Assembly: GCF_030053135.1 (NCBI RefSeq)
Contig: NZ_CP125652.1
Coordinates: forward strand, 4,272,501-4,336,500
Direction: 5' to 3'
Source: Rhizobium sp. BT04
GTDB lineage: Bacteria > Pseudomonadota > Alphaproteobacteria > Rhizobiales > Rhizobiaceae
DNA: 64,000 nucleotides
Shown: in pieces, positions 27,369-36,411 of the stretch
How positions within the stretch are numbered: the stretch's first letter is position 1
Layout: every line of letters begins with the position of its first letter
Notes under the pieces: generated by a model
Told to the model about the DNA's origin: nothing
What the model saw: only the letters and a program-made list of their open reading frames with translations
The model's database searches: none
Made by a program: the position numbers and the translations under genes

Positions 27369-28817
27369 ATGTCGGATCAGATTTACCAGGCGCCGATGGT
27401 TCGGCGCGCCGCGCCCAATTTCCGGGTGATCGCGATGATTGTCGCGAGTGCGATGCTGATGGAAAATATCGATGCGACCGTGCTGGCGACCGCGCTGCCC
27501 ACCATGGCGCGCGATTTCGCCGTCAGCGCCCCGGCCATGTCGATCGCCCTGACCTCCTATCTCCTGAGCCTGGCGATCTTCATTCCGGCCAGCGGCCGAA
27601 TGGCCGACAGTTTCGGCTCGCGCACCGTCTTCCGCGCGGCAATCGCCGTCTTCGTCGCCGGCTCCATCCTCTGTGCGCTCGCGCCGACGCTGTCCTTCCT
27701 GGTGCTGGCGCGGCTCTTGCAGGGCATGGGCGGCGCGATGATGATGCCGGTCGGCCGCCTGGTGCTGATGCGCAGCGTCGATCGCAAGGATATGGTCAGC
27801 GCCATGTCCTGGCTGCTGGTGCCGGCGCTGATCGGCCCGATTATCGGCCCGCCGCTCGGCGGCTTCTTCGTCACCTATCTCGACTGGCGCTGGATCTTCT
27901 ATATCAACGTGCCGGTCGGCATTACCGGCATGATCTTCGTCTCGATCTACATCGACGAGGTGAAGGGCAAGGCGAGCGGCCCCTTCGATACGATCGGCTT
28001 CATCCTCTCCGGCATCTCGCTCGGCTCGCTGCTCTTCGGCTTCGAAATGTCGAGCCATGAAGGCGAAGGCGCCTTCTCGATCTTCCTGATCGCGCTCGGC
28101 CTGCTCTTCGGCATCGCCTATCTCAGGCATGCCCGCAAACACCCGTCGCCGATCATGGATTTCTCGCTGATGAAGGTGCCGAGCTTCGGCACGTCGGTCA
28201 TCGCCGGCTCGCTGACGCGTATCACCCAAGGGGCGCAGCCCTTCCTGCTGCCGCTGCTCTTCCAGATCGGCTTCGGCCTGTCTGCCGCTGCAGCCGGCCA
28301 GATCGTCATCGCCACCGCGCTTGGCGCGCTGGCCATGAAGCCGATGGCGAAGTTCGTCTTCCGCCGGCTCGGTTTCCGCCGCAGCCTCGTCCTCAACGGC
28401 ATCTGCGGCACGGTCGGCTACGGCCTCTGCGCCGCCTTTCGGCCGGACTGGCCGATGCCGCTGATCTTCATCGTCCTGGTGCTCAGCGCCTTCTTCCTGT
28501 CGTTCCAGTTCACCGCCTATAACACCATTGCCTATGACGAGATCGACAAGGAGCGGATGAGCTCCGCCACGAGCTTCTACACCACCTTCCAGCAGTTGAT
28601 GCTGTCGCTCGGCATCTGCATCGGCGCCTTGGCGCTGCACGGCTCCATGGCCTTGTCAGGCGCCGAAACGCCTGCCCTCGGCGATTTCTCCGCCGCCTTC
28701 ATCGTCGTCACCCTGATATCGATTACCGCGACCTTCTGGAACCTGCGCTTCTCGCCGACCGCCGGCGAGGAGATCAGCGGCTATAGGGCGAAGCGAACGA
28801 AGGCGACTGGAGGTTGA
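27369..28817 (+). CDS. MFS transporter, 14-helix exporter type (DHA2/EmrB-QacA-like)
   Basis: A 482-residue protein with about fourteen helices. The opening MIVASAMLMENIDATVLATALPTMARDF is the family's motif D1 region. Motif A is recognisable as SGRMADSFGSRTVFR, and motif C as LLVPALIGPIIGPPLGGFF. DHA2 members are proton-driven exporters of drugs, dyes or bile-type compounds; the substrate is unknown. The upstream gap between selO and this start is about 250 bases. Confidence 0.9.
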   Translation: MSDQIYQAPMVRRAAPNFRVIAMIVASAMLMENIDATVLATALPTMARDFAVSAPAMSIALTSYLLSLAIFIPASGRMADSFGSRTVFRAAIAVFVAGSILCALAPTLSFLVLARLLQGMGGAMMMPVGRLVLMRSVDRKDMVSAMSWLLVPALIGPIIGPPLGGFFVTYLDWRWIFYINVPVGITGMIFVSIYIDEVKGKASGPFDTIGFILSGISLGSLLFGFEMSSHEGEGAFSIFLIALGLLFGIAYLRHARKHPSPIMDFSLMKVPSFGTSVIAGSLTRITQGAQPFLLPLLFQIGFGLSAAAAGQIVIATALGALAMKPMAKFVFRRLGFRRSLVLNGICGTVGYGLCAAFRPDWPMPLIFIVLVLSAFFLSFQFTAYNTIAYDEIDKERMSSATSFYTTFQQLMLSLGICIGALALHGSMALSGAETPALGDFSAAFIVVTLISITATFWNLRFSPTAGEEISGYRAKRTKATGG

Positions 28818-28880
28818 CGATGAAATTCATAAAAACAAGGATTTGACGCGCGTCGCTTGAATCGAATTCTGCGCGCCGTC

Positions 28881-29405
28881 TCAGTCCCCGTCTTCCATAT
28901 CGGCCGCCATCTCCGCGAGCTTGCGCACGGTATTGAGATTGCGCGAGGTGCCGGATTTCAGCGCCGGCAGCTTCAGCTTCGAGCGGCCGGACCCATTGGG
29001 ATAATGCACATAGATTTCGCGGGTCGCGAGTTTCGCCTCCTCGCCATCGGGCGCCACCATCTTCTCCAGCGCATCACTGGGCGCCTTTTCGGGCAGGAAA
29101 TAGACGAGCAGGAAGCTCGGCTTGGCGTCGGGAAAGGGGGCGTTGGCGACGATATCGCCAAGCTCTTTACGGCTGCGTACCATCACGCCTGGAGGCTTGC
29201 CCATCTTGCGGCCGAGCGCTTCGTCGAGTTTTTTCTCCGCTGCCGTTTCTTTCTCATCCGAGCGGAAAACCACGTTGCCGCTCTGGATGTAGGTCTTGAC
29301 GTCGGTAAAGCCGAGGCCTTCGCAAATGGCCTTGAGTTCGGCCATCGGCAGGGCGCTGGTGCCGCCGACGTTCACGGCGCGGAGGAGGGCGATATAGACG
29401 GGCAT
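28881..29405 (-). CDS. DUF1697-domain protein
   Basis: A 174-residue protein of the DUF1697 family. The typical opening is MPVYIALLRAVNVGGTSALP, followed by LGFTDVKTYIQSGNVVF and the closing NGSGRSKLKLPALKSGTSRN, all conserved blocks of this family. Function is unknown; members occur widely in bacteria. It is followed on the same strand after 42 bases by the oligopeptidase gene upstream of it, so they may be co-transcribed. Confidence 0.92.
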   Translation of the reverse strand: MPVYIALLRAVNVGGTSALPMAELKAICEGLGFTDVKTYIQSGNVVFRSDEKETAAEKKLDEALGRKMGKPPGVMVRSRKELGDIVANAPFPDAKPSFLLVYFLPEKAPSDALEKMVAPDGEEAKLATREIYVHYPNGSGRSKLKLPALKSGTSRNLNTVRKLAEMAADMEDGD

Positions 29406-29447
29406 TTCTCTCCCCTGGACCTCGTACCGTGCCAGCCCCTCTGCCCC

Positions 29448-31556
29448 TTACATCTTCCCCGCCACCTTGATCGCAAACGCATATTCGAAGGCGATCTCTT
29501 CCAGCCGCTGGAAGCGCCCGGACGCTCCGCCATGGCCGGCATCCATATTGGTCTTCAGCAGGATCGGCGCGTTCCCCGTCGTCTGGTCGCGCAGTTTCGC
29601 TACCCATTTGGCCGGTTCCCAATAGGTGACGCGCGGGTCCGTCAACCCGCCGAGTGCGAGGATCGGCGGGTAGGCTTTTGCGCCGACATTGTCATAGGGC
29701 GAATAGGAGGCGATCTGCTCGTATTCTTGCCTGCTGTCGATCGGGTTGCCCCATTCCGGCCATTCCGGCGGCGTCAGCGGCAGCGTGTCGTCCAGCATGG
29801 TGTTGAGCACGTCGACGAAGGGAACGGCGGCGATGAGGCCGGCGAATTTTTCCGGCGCCATGTTGGCAACAGCGCCCATCAGCATGCCGCCGGCCGAGCC
29901 GCCTTCGGCGATGATCTTCGCGTAAGAAGTGAACTTTTGTTGATTCAGATAATCGGCAGCGGCGACGAAGTCCTTGAAGGTATTCGTCTTCTTTTCCATT
30001 TTGCCGTCTTCGTACCAGGCAAATCCCTTGTCTTTGCCGCCGCGGATATGGGCGATGGCATAGACGAAGCCGCGGTCGGCAAGCGACAGGCAATTGGTGT
30101 TGAAGCTGGCCGGAATGGTGATGCCGTAGGCGCCGTAGCCGTAGAGCAGACAGGGGGCGGTGCCGTCGAGCGGCGTATCCCTGCGATAGAGCAGGGTGAC
30201 CGGCACTGTCTCGCCGTCCCAGGTCGGGGCGAAGACGCGGCGGGTGACGTAGTCGTCGGGATTGTGGCCCGACGGCACCTCCTGCGTCTTTAAGAGCGTG
30301 CGCTCGCGCGTCACCATGTTGTAGTCGTAGAGCTGCGACGGCGTCGTCATCGAGGAATAGGAGAAGCGGATGATATCCGTATCATATTCCGCAGCTCCCG
30401 AAAGCCCCAGCGAATAGGCTTCCTCGGCAAAGGCGATCGCATGTTCCTCGCCGGTCGTCCGGTCGCGGATCATGATCTGCGGCAGCCCGTCCTTGCGCTC
30501 CAGCCACAGAAGGTGGCGGGCATAGGCCATGTGGCTGATGATCAATGTGCCGGGCTTATGCGGCACGACCTCGCGCCAGTTCTCCTTGACCGGATTGTCG
30601 ACCGGCGCTTCCATGATCTTGAAATCCTTGGCGCCGCCGTCATTGGTGAGGATGTAGAAGACGTCGCCGCCCTCGGTTAACGAATATTCGATGCCTTCCT
30701 CGCGCGCCGCCACCAGCTTCGGCTCGGCGGTGAGATCCTTGGTCGACAGCAGCCGGTATTCACTGGTCTCGTGGTCGTGAATATCGATATAGATGACATC
30801 GTCGAGCAGCGAGCCGCCGACGCCCATGAAGAAGCCGGCATCGGCTTCCTCGTAGACCAGCCGGTCTTCCGACTGCGGCCGGCCGACAACATGGTGGAAC
30901 ACCTTCGACGGCCGGTGGTTCTCGTCGAGCGCCGAATAGAAGAAGCTCTTGCCATCGGGCGCCCAGACGCCGCCGCCGCCGGTATTCTCGATCACGTCGT
31001 CGAGATCCTGGCCGGTCGATAGGTCGCGGACCTTCAGCGTGAAGAACTCCGAGCCCTTGTCGTCATAGCCCCAGATGCCGCGGCTGTGGTCGCTCGTATG
31101 GTCGAGGCCGGCGAGGCGGAAATAGGCCTTGCCCGATGCCTCCTTGTCGCCGTCGAGCAGTACCGTGCGGATCGTCTCGTCGGCAACGTCGCCGTCACGG
31201 GGAATCCGGAAATAACGCGGCTGTTCGCCGCCGGTGACATAGAATGTGCCGTAGGCATAGGCGCCGTCCTTCATCGGCACCGAGCTGTCGTCTTCCTTGA
31301 TGCGGCCGCGCATTTCGGAAAACAGCGCCTTCTGCAGCGGCTTGGTGTCCTCCATCGCCGCGTTCATATAGGTATTTTCGGCTTCGAGATGCTGGCGGAT
31401 CTCGGGGTCGAGGATCGACGGATCCTTGAACATCGCCTGCCAGTTGTCGGCACGCAGCCAGGCATAATCGTCCGTGCGGGTAATGCCGTGGCGCGTATCG
31501 GAGACGGGCTTCTTCGGTGCGGCGGGCGGTGTCGGCAGGCTCTTGAAAACGGACAA
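29448..31556 (-). CDS. ptrB: Oligopeptidase B, S9A prolyl-oligopeptidase family
   Basis: A 702-residue cytoplasmic serine peptidase cutting short peptides after Arg or Lys. The N-terminal propeller gates the catalytic domain. The catalytic triad is visible: Ser in GGSAGGMLMG, Asp in LTDPRVTYWEPAKW and His in MDAGHGGASGR. The frame extends a further 85 codons upstream, but that part looks non-coding. I chose TTG at 31556, with CCGGAG before it, giving SVFKSLPTPPAAPKKP, the expected start of the family. No signal peptide is present. Confidence 0.93.
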   Translation of the reverse strand: MSVFKSLPTPPAAPKKPVSDTRHGITRTDDYAWLRADNWQAMFKDPSILDPEIRQHLEAENTYMNAAMEDTKPLQKALFSEMRGRIKEDDSSVPMKDGAYAYGTFYVTGGEQPRYFRIPRDGDVADETIRTVLLDGDKEASGKAYFRLAGLDHTSDHSRGIWGYDDKGSEFFTLKVRDLSTGQDLDDVIENTGGGGVWAPDGKSFFYSALDENHRPSKVFHHVVGRPQSEDRLVYEEADAGFFMGVGGSLLDDVIYIDIHDHETSEYRLLSTKDLTAEPKLVAAREEGIEYSLTEGGDVFYILTNDGGAKDFKIMEAPVDNPVKENWREVVPHKPGTLIISHMAYARHLLWLERKDGLPQIMIRDRTTGEEHAIAFAEEAYSLGLSGAAEYDTDIIRFSYSSMTTPSQLYDYNMVTRERTLLKTQEVPSGHNPDDYVTRRVFAPTWDGETVPVTLLYRRDTPLDGTAPCLLYGYGAYGITIPASFNTNCLSLADRGFVYAIAHIRGGKDKGFAWYEDGKMEKKTNTFKDFVAAADYLNQQKFTSYAKIIAEGGSAGGMLMGAVANMAPEKFAGLIAAVPFVDVLNTMLDDTLPLTPPEWPEWGNPIDSRQEYEQIASYSPYDNVGAKAYPPILALGGLTDPRVTYWEPAKWVAKLRDQTTGNAPILLKTNMDAGHGGASGRFQRLEEIAFEYAFAIKVAGKM

Positions 31557-31810
31557 GGAATTGGCTCCGGTGGGAATGTCGGGTTGGCAAGAGATAGAGG
31601 CGCGCCGCCGCCGGATCAAGCGGCAAGGCTGCGCCAAGGGTGCGGGTGACCTTCCACAGGCAAGGAGGCGGCTCTGCCCGTCTTGCCTTGATGTCACCAC
31701 AATATTTAAGAATGTCCGCTCTCGCTGAGCGAAATTTGCACATGCCAAGCCCCCGGCAAGCTGCCCGGGGCAGGGTGAAGAATGGACAACAGTAAGGGAT
31801 TTTCTCCACA

Positions 31811-32200
31811 ATGCCGAAACGTCTGCTCCTGTTCGTATCCCTCCTTGGCCTTGCTGCCCCCGCCTTCGCCGTCGATCCCGCCATCAAGAAACAGCTGGAA
31901 AAACTCGATCCCTCGACCCGGCTGGAACAGAGCTGCGACACCGAGGCGATGAGCCGCATCAACAATGACAGCACCGGCTTCAAGCCCGACAAGGTGATCG
32001 CCTATACGTTCAAGGATCCCGTCGCCGGCGACAATTCGCTGCAGGCGCCGGGTGCGGTCTTCCGCAGCAAGGGCGACTGGTACCATCTCTCCTACAATTG
32101 CATCACCGGTCCGCAGCATATCAACGTGCGTGAGCTCGATTACCAGATCGGCGACAAGGTGCCGCGCGAGAAGTGGGACAAATATTATCTCTACGATTGA
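31811..32200 (+). CDS. DUF930-domain exported protein
   Basis: A 129-residue protein with a signal peptide (PKRLLLFVSLLGLAAPAFA). The mature region begins with LEKLDPSTRLEQSCDTEAM, the typical DUF930 start, and contains two cysteines (QSCD and YNCI) that could form a disulfide. Its function is unknown; family members are mostly alphaproteobacterial. It lies between a divergent oligopeptidase gene and the deacetylase-like gene, which follows after about 100 bases on the same strand. Confidence 0.85.
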   Translation: MPKRLLLFVSLLGLAAPAFAVDPAIKKQLEKLDPSTRLEQSCDTEAMSRINNDSTGFKPDKVIAYTFKDPVAGDNSLQAPGAVFRSKGDWYHLSYNCITGPQHINVRELDYQIGDKVPREKWDKYYLYD

Positions 32201-32299
32201 TACCGTGGATTGTTCGGGCGGCTGCGGTGACATCCGGCCACATGGCGCCATGCAAGAACACCGGCTAAAATCGACGGACCCAATCGTAGAAGCCCCGAT

Positions 32300-33097
32300 A
32301 TGAACCGCATCCTTTTCGCTTCGGCCTTCCTCCTGGCCGCGATATCAGCCGCATCGGCGGACGAATTGCCGTCTGCGCCGCTGATCTCGGCCGCAACAGT
32401 TCCGGTCTCGAAGTCGCCGGCGGTAAAACTCGTCGAGCCGCATCTGCATATCGCCCGCTCTAACCTCGCCGGCCATGCCCGCATCGCGCTGACTTTCGAT
32501 GCCTGCATGGGCCAGGCGGATGAGCGCATTCTTTCGGCCCTGGTGCGGGAACGCATCCCGGCGACGATCTTCGTCACCGCCCGCTGGCTGAAGCGCAATC
32601 CCGCAGCCCTTGCCGTCTTTCTGGAGAATCCCGATCTCTTCGAACTGGAAAATCACGGTCAGAACCATATTCCGGCCGTCGACACGCCCACGCTGATCTA
32701 TGGCATCGCGTCGGCCGGCTCGGCCCAGGCGGTAAAGCAGGAAGTCGAGGGTGGCGCTGCGGCCATGGTTGCATCAGGCATTCCCGCGCCCCACTGGTTC
32801 CGTGGCTCCACGGCCAAATATGACCTTTCCGCCATCGCCGAGATCCGCGCCATGGGCTATCGCATCGCCGGTTATTCGGTGAATGGCGACGGCGGCTCGC
32901 TGCTCGGCGCAGCGATCACCGAAAAGCGCATCGCTTCGGCCAGGGACGGCGACGTCGTCATCTCCCACATCAACCAGCCGACCCATGCGGCAGGCGAGGG
33001 GGTGGCGAAAGCGCTGGTCGATCTGAAAGCCAAGGGCACGGAGTTCGTTCGCCTGGAGGATGTCGAGGATATGGGCGACGACAAAACGACGGAGTAG
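32300..33097 (+). CDS. Polysaccharide deacetylase-like (NodB fold) exported protein
   Basis: A 265-residue protein with a signal peptide (NRILFASAFLLAAISAASA). The NodB-homology motif 1 appears as ALTFDACMGQ and motif 2 as ENHGQNH, followed by HWFRGSTAKYD and GDVVISHIN. In usual members motif 1 is TFDD, where the second Asp binds metal; here it is Ala. Related families with TFDxC exist, so this may be a variant site or an inactive enzyme. Role in envelope or exopolysaccharide processing is only inferred. It is probably co-transcribed with the DUF930 gene. Confidence 0.82.
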   Translation: MNRILFASAFLLAAISAASADELPSAPLISAATVPVSKSPAVKLVEPHLHIARSNLAGHARIALTFDACMGQADERILSALVRERIPATIFVTARWLKRNPAALAVFLENPDLFELENHGQNHIPAVDTPTLIYGIASAGSAQAVKQEVEGGAAAMVASGIPAPHWFRGSTAKYDLSAIAEIRAMGYRIAGYSVNGDGGSLLGAAITEKRIASARDGDVVISHINQPTHAAGEGVAKALVDLKAKGTEFVRLEDVEDMGDDKTTE

Positions 33098-33183
33098 AGC
33101 CTCCGAATCTCTCTGCTTGTTTACCCGCAGAAATCGAATAATGCTGTTCTTGTTTGTTCGGTTGAGGGGACGTAGGGGAACGC

Positions 33184-33738
33184 ATGTTTCGTGCGATTTG
33201 GGATGTCGAAAGTGAAATTCGAAATGAGCTTCATCCCGCGGAAGTGATTGTTTGGACAGGGCAGCCAACTGCCTGGGGAACTTTCGTTTTTAAATGGCCC
33301 GACGTGTTTCTTGGCGTGCTCTTCTCGATCCTGGGTTCCATTTTGCTGTTGCCGGCAGATAACAAGGTTGTCAGCATCGATAAGCCAGCTGGAATCATGG
33401 GCATCATATTCCCCGGAATTTTCGCGCTCATTGGCATCGCGGCTATCGCGCGCGTGGTTTTCGAGGTGATTGCGACAAGTCGAACCGCTTACGCCGTCAC
33501 CGATCGCAGGCTTCTTATCATCCGAAATATGATCAGGCGACGCGTGACGACGATAGCGCCGACAGCCATCAACGTTGTGGAGGTCAGGGAAAAATGGGAT
33601 CGCTCAGGAACCCTCACTTACCGTCGGGAGGGAGACGGAGATAGTGTCAAAAAATTCGGCTTTCTCGGTATCCCAGACGTTCGCGAAGTGGCCAAGCACG
33701 TTGAAGAATTGCGGATGACGGGAAAACAAGCGAGCTAG
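33184..33738 (+). CDS. Membrane protein with bacterial PH domain
   Basis: A 184-residue protein. Two hydrophobic helices (VFLGVLFSILGSILLL and IIFPGIFALIGIAAIARVVFEVI) precede a soluble domain containing YAVTDRRLLIIRN, the signature of bacterial PH-like (bPH/YdbT) domains, and a beta-rich tail with FLGIPDVREVAKHVEEL. Function is unknown. The codon choice is less GC-biased than in flanking genes. Confidence 0.8.
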   Translation: MFRAIWDVESEIRNELHPAEVIVWTGQPTAWGTFVFKWPDVFLGVLFSILGSILLLPADNKVVSIDKPAGIMGIIFPGIFALIGIAAIARVVFEVIATSRTAYAVTDRRLLIIRNMIRRRVTTIAPTAINVVEVREKWDRSGTLTYRREGDGDSVKKFGFLGIPDVREVAKHVEELRMTGKQAS

Positions 33739-33751
33739 ACCAACTGAAGTT

Positions 33752-35050
33752 TCAGTGCCTTTGGCTTTCCGTCACGTTTCGATGAACGCCCGAATGGAAA
33801 CGCGCCAACCCCGGCCCATCCCGATCAAGCGCAAAATCCTCGAACCAGTCGCGATGCATGCCGGCCAACATCGCGCCGATCATCTGGGCTGCGAGGTAGG
33901 AAAAGGTGATGCCGTTCCCGCCGTAGCCGTAGGCTGCGAACACATGCGGCATCTCGGGCACCGGGCCGATCAGCGGCAGGCCGTCGGCGGTCTCGCCGAA
34001 GGTTCCGCACCAGGCGTGCTCCACCCGCGTATCCGCCTTCGGCCATAGCCGCTTCATCTTTTCCTGGATTGCCATGGTCTTTGCCGGCAGCTTGCGGCCG
34101 CGCATTTCGGGATCGATTGTGCCATCATCCTCGCCGCCGGCAACGATGCGGTTGTCGGCTGTCGTGCGCATATAGAGATAAGGGTGGTTGTCTTCCCAGA
34201 TCAGCGCCCTGTCGCGCCAGAAATTTGCCGGATCCTGCTGCACAGTGGCGAGTGCCCAGCTCGAACTGACGCGGTGCAGCTTCGGCATGTCGAAGCCCGG
34301 CATCGAATAGCCGGTCGCCAGCACGACATGGCGTGCCTCGATGAGGTGGCCTTCGTCCGTCTCGGCCGTGACGTGATCGCCTTCGCTGTGAAGCGCCGTC
34401 ACGGACGCCTTTACCAGCCGCGTGCCGCGCCGAACGGCCATGTCGATCAGCGCCCAGGTCAGGAGCAGCGGGTCGCACTCCGCCGAACTCGGCGAAAAGA
34501 TCGCCGCATCCCGGTCGATTTCGAACTGGGTGAAGAGATCGGGATGTTCGAGATAGACGCCCGGCAGACCCGCCCGACGGCGGAGCTGGCGCTCCTCCAG
34601 AAGGTCTCGCGCGCCTTCGCGATTGCCAGCAAGATAGAGCGTGTTGCGTGACCGGAAGCCGCAGGCAATTCCGTTTGCGGCAATCAGCTTGGAAAGGCCG
34701 GCGACCGCCGCACCACTGCGGCGGTAGATGCCGGCCGCGCGCTCGAAGCCGTAATAATCCTCAAGCTCGGTCAGCGTGCTGTCGGTTTCCCATTGGAGCA
34801 TCGCCGTGCTCGCCGCGGTGCTGCCGAAACCGGGCTTCTCCCGGTCGATGATCACAACGGAAAAGCCGCGCGCCGTCAGATGTTCGCCCACCAAGGCGCC
34901 GGTGATGCCGCCGCCGATCACCGCGATGTCGGCGGAAAAGCTCTGCTCGATCGACCGCCATTGCGGGCGTAAGCCGCTTTTTCCCCAGAGAGACCGGCCG
35001 CTGACCATCTGGTCGTGGTCGGATTCGGCAAGATCGAGATCAGCTGCCAC
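33752..35050 (-). CDS. FAD-dependent amino acid/amine oxidoreductase (DAO family)
   Basis: A 432-residue flavoprotein. The FAD-binding motif is IAVIGGGITGALVGEHLTARG, and the C-terminal segment YGYGGNGITFSYLAAQMIG contacts the flavin in DadA/OrdL-type enzymes. The best comparison is gamma-glutamylputrescine oxidase or D-amino acid dehydrogenase-like enzymes, with oxidative deamination of an amine the likely reaction; the substrate is not known. It lies 18 bases downstream of the AI-2E-type permease gene, so the two are probably one transcript. Confidence 0.88.
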   Translation of the reverse strand: MAADLDLAESDHDQMVSGRSLWGKSGLRPQWRSIEQSFSADIAVIGGGITGALVGEHLTARGFSVVIIDREKPGFGSTAASTAMLQWETDSTLTELEDYYGFERAAGIYRRSGAAVAGLSKLIAANGIACGFRSRNTLYLAGNREGARDLLEERQLRRRAGLPGVYLEHPDLFTQFEIDRDAAIFSPSSAECDPLLLTWALIDMAVRRGTRLVKASVTALHSEGDHVTAETDEGHLIEARHVVLATGYSMPGFDMPKLHRVSSSWALATVQQDPANFWRDRALIWEDNHPYLYMRTTADNRIVAGGEDDGTIDPEMRGRKLPAKTMAIQEKMKRLWPKADTRVEHAWCGTFGETADGLPLIGPVPEMPHVFAAYGYGGNGITFSYLAAQMIGAMLAGMHRDWFEDFALDRDGPGLARFHSGVHRNVTESQRH

Positions 35051-35068
35051 GAACGTCTCCCCGGTTGA

Positions 35069-36259
35069 TCATTTCGGCAACTGCGGCTGCGGCTTTTCCT
35101 CGATCAGCAGTTCGTCGATAACAGTCATGACGATCAGCGACAGCGGCAGCGCCAGCATCGCCCCGACGGCACCCCACATCCATGTCCAGAACAGGATGGC
35201 GAGGAAGACGACGAAGGGATTGATTTCGAGCCGCCGTCCCATCACCGCCGGGAAGATCAGGTTCTCCATAAGCAGATGCACGGTGAAGAAGGCCGCGGCC
35301 GGCATCAGGCCGATGAGCAGGCCATCATGGCTAAGGATGCCGGCAATGGCGACGGCAAGCGTCATTAGGGTGATACCGAGATAAGGGACGAAGCTCGACA
35401 GGAAGGCGAAGAAACCCCAGAGCATTGGGGCCGACAGCCCGCCGACATAGGCGATGACTGTCATGACGACGCCGAGCCCGACATAGATCAGCGAGGCGGT
35501 GGCGAAATAGAATCCGAGCACCTGCTCGACGGCGTTGATGACACGGATCGCCGCCAGCCGCTGCGTGCGGGTGCGGAAAGTCATGATAATCGTCTTGCGC
35601 AGGTTGACCCGGCCGGCGAGGAAGAACAGCAACGCCGCAAAGAAGATCATCCCCTGCACCAGCGCCGGCGTCAGGCTGGTCGTCACCACGTGCAGCACGC
35701 TGCCGGTGTTTTCGAGCAACGCACCGATCGACATCGATCCGCTTTCGAATGTCGCCGGCGTGATATGCAGCCATCTGATGCGCTCCAGATAAGGCATCAG
35801 GCGGTTTATGGTTCGTTCGGCGAAGGCCGGACCCTCATTGGCAAACGTCATCAGCGGATCGGCGAGCGAATTGATGAGCAGGAAGATCACGAGCGCGACG
35901 CTGCTTGACAGCAAGAAGGCATTGGCAAGCCGGGGGACGCCCATCTTGCTGAGCTTTTCCGCCGCCATGCCGAGGATCATGCCGACGACGACGGCGAGCG
36001 TGATGGGGATGAGAATGAGCGACATCAGGTAGACGGCCGCAAGGAAGAGAATGCCGAAGATGCCGATGATCGCCCAGGCCATGGTGACATCAAGCCCGTC
36101 CTTTTCCAGCCGGTGCAGCGGTGGCGGCGGCAACTCTTCGGCCGCCTCCTTCAGGGACTGTGCCCAGGCGCTGGTGTGGCGTTCGCCGATCGCGATCTTC
36201 TTTGCGTGTTTGCGGATGCCATTGGCGATGCCCATGCGGCGAGGTCCCCGAAGCCCCAT
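35069..36259 (-). CDS. AI-2E family transporter (PerM/TqsA-like)
   Basis: A 396-residue membrane protein with about eight helices and a central amphipathic region, fitting the AI-2E family. The C-terminal blocks GLGVVMTVIAYVGGLSAPMLWGFFAFLSSFVPYLG and INPFVVFLAILFWTWMWG are typical. Some members export quorum-sensing signals, others are cation antiporters; function here is unknown. The charged first 50 residues may not all be translated, as a later methionine (residue 9) is also possible. It precedes the flavin oxidoreductase in a likely operon. Confidence 0.88.
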   Translation of the reverse strand: MGLRGPRRMGIANGIRKHAKKIAIGERHTSAWAQSLKEAAEELPPPPLHRLEKDGLDVTMAWAIIGIFGILFLAAVYLMSLILIPITLAVVVGMILGMAAEKLSKMGVPRLANAFLLSSSVALVIFLLINSLADPLMTFANEGPAFAERTINRLMPYLERIRWLHITPATFESGSMSIGALLENTGSVLHVVTTSLTPALVQGMIFFAALLFFLAGRVNLRKTIIMTFRTRTQRLAAIRVINAVEQVLGFYFATASLIYVGLGVVMTVIAYVGGLSAPMLWGFFAFLSSFVPYLGITLMTLAVAIAGILSHDGLLIGLMPAAAFFTVHLLMENLIFPAVMGRRLEINPFVVFLAILFWTWMWGAVGAMLALPLSLIVMTVIDELLIEEKPQPQLPK

Positions 36260-36411
36260 TGCTTCGTGACGGAAACGCGCCGATACGGTTCCGGTTCCCC
36301 GAGGGAAGTGACGATCCGGAAAGGCGCGTCCGGCATGGTTTTACGCCGCGGGTTTTGCCCGCATGGCGTGAGCCTTTTCAACCGCCCGGGCTGATCCGCC
36401 GTGCCTGGAAA

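Noticed and set aside
27174..28640. 488-residue minus-strand frame antisense to the 14-helix MFS gene
   Set aside because: Hydrophilic mirror of a membrane protein gene, a common artefact at high GC.
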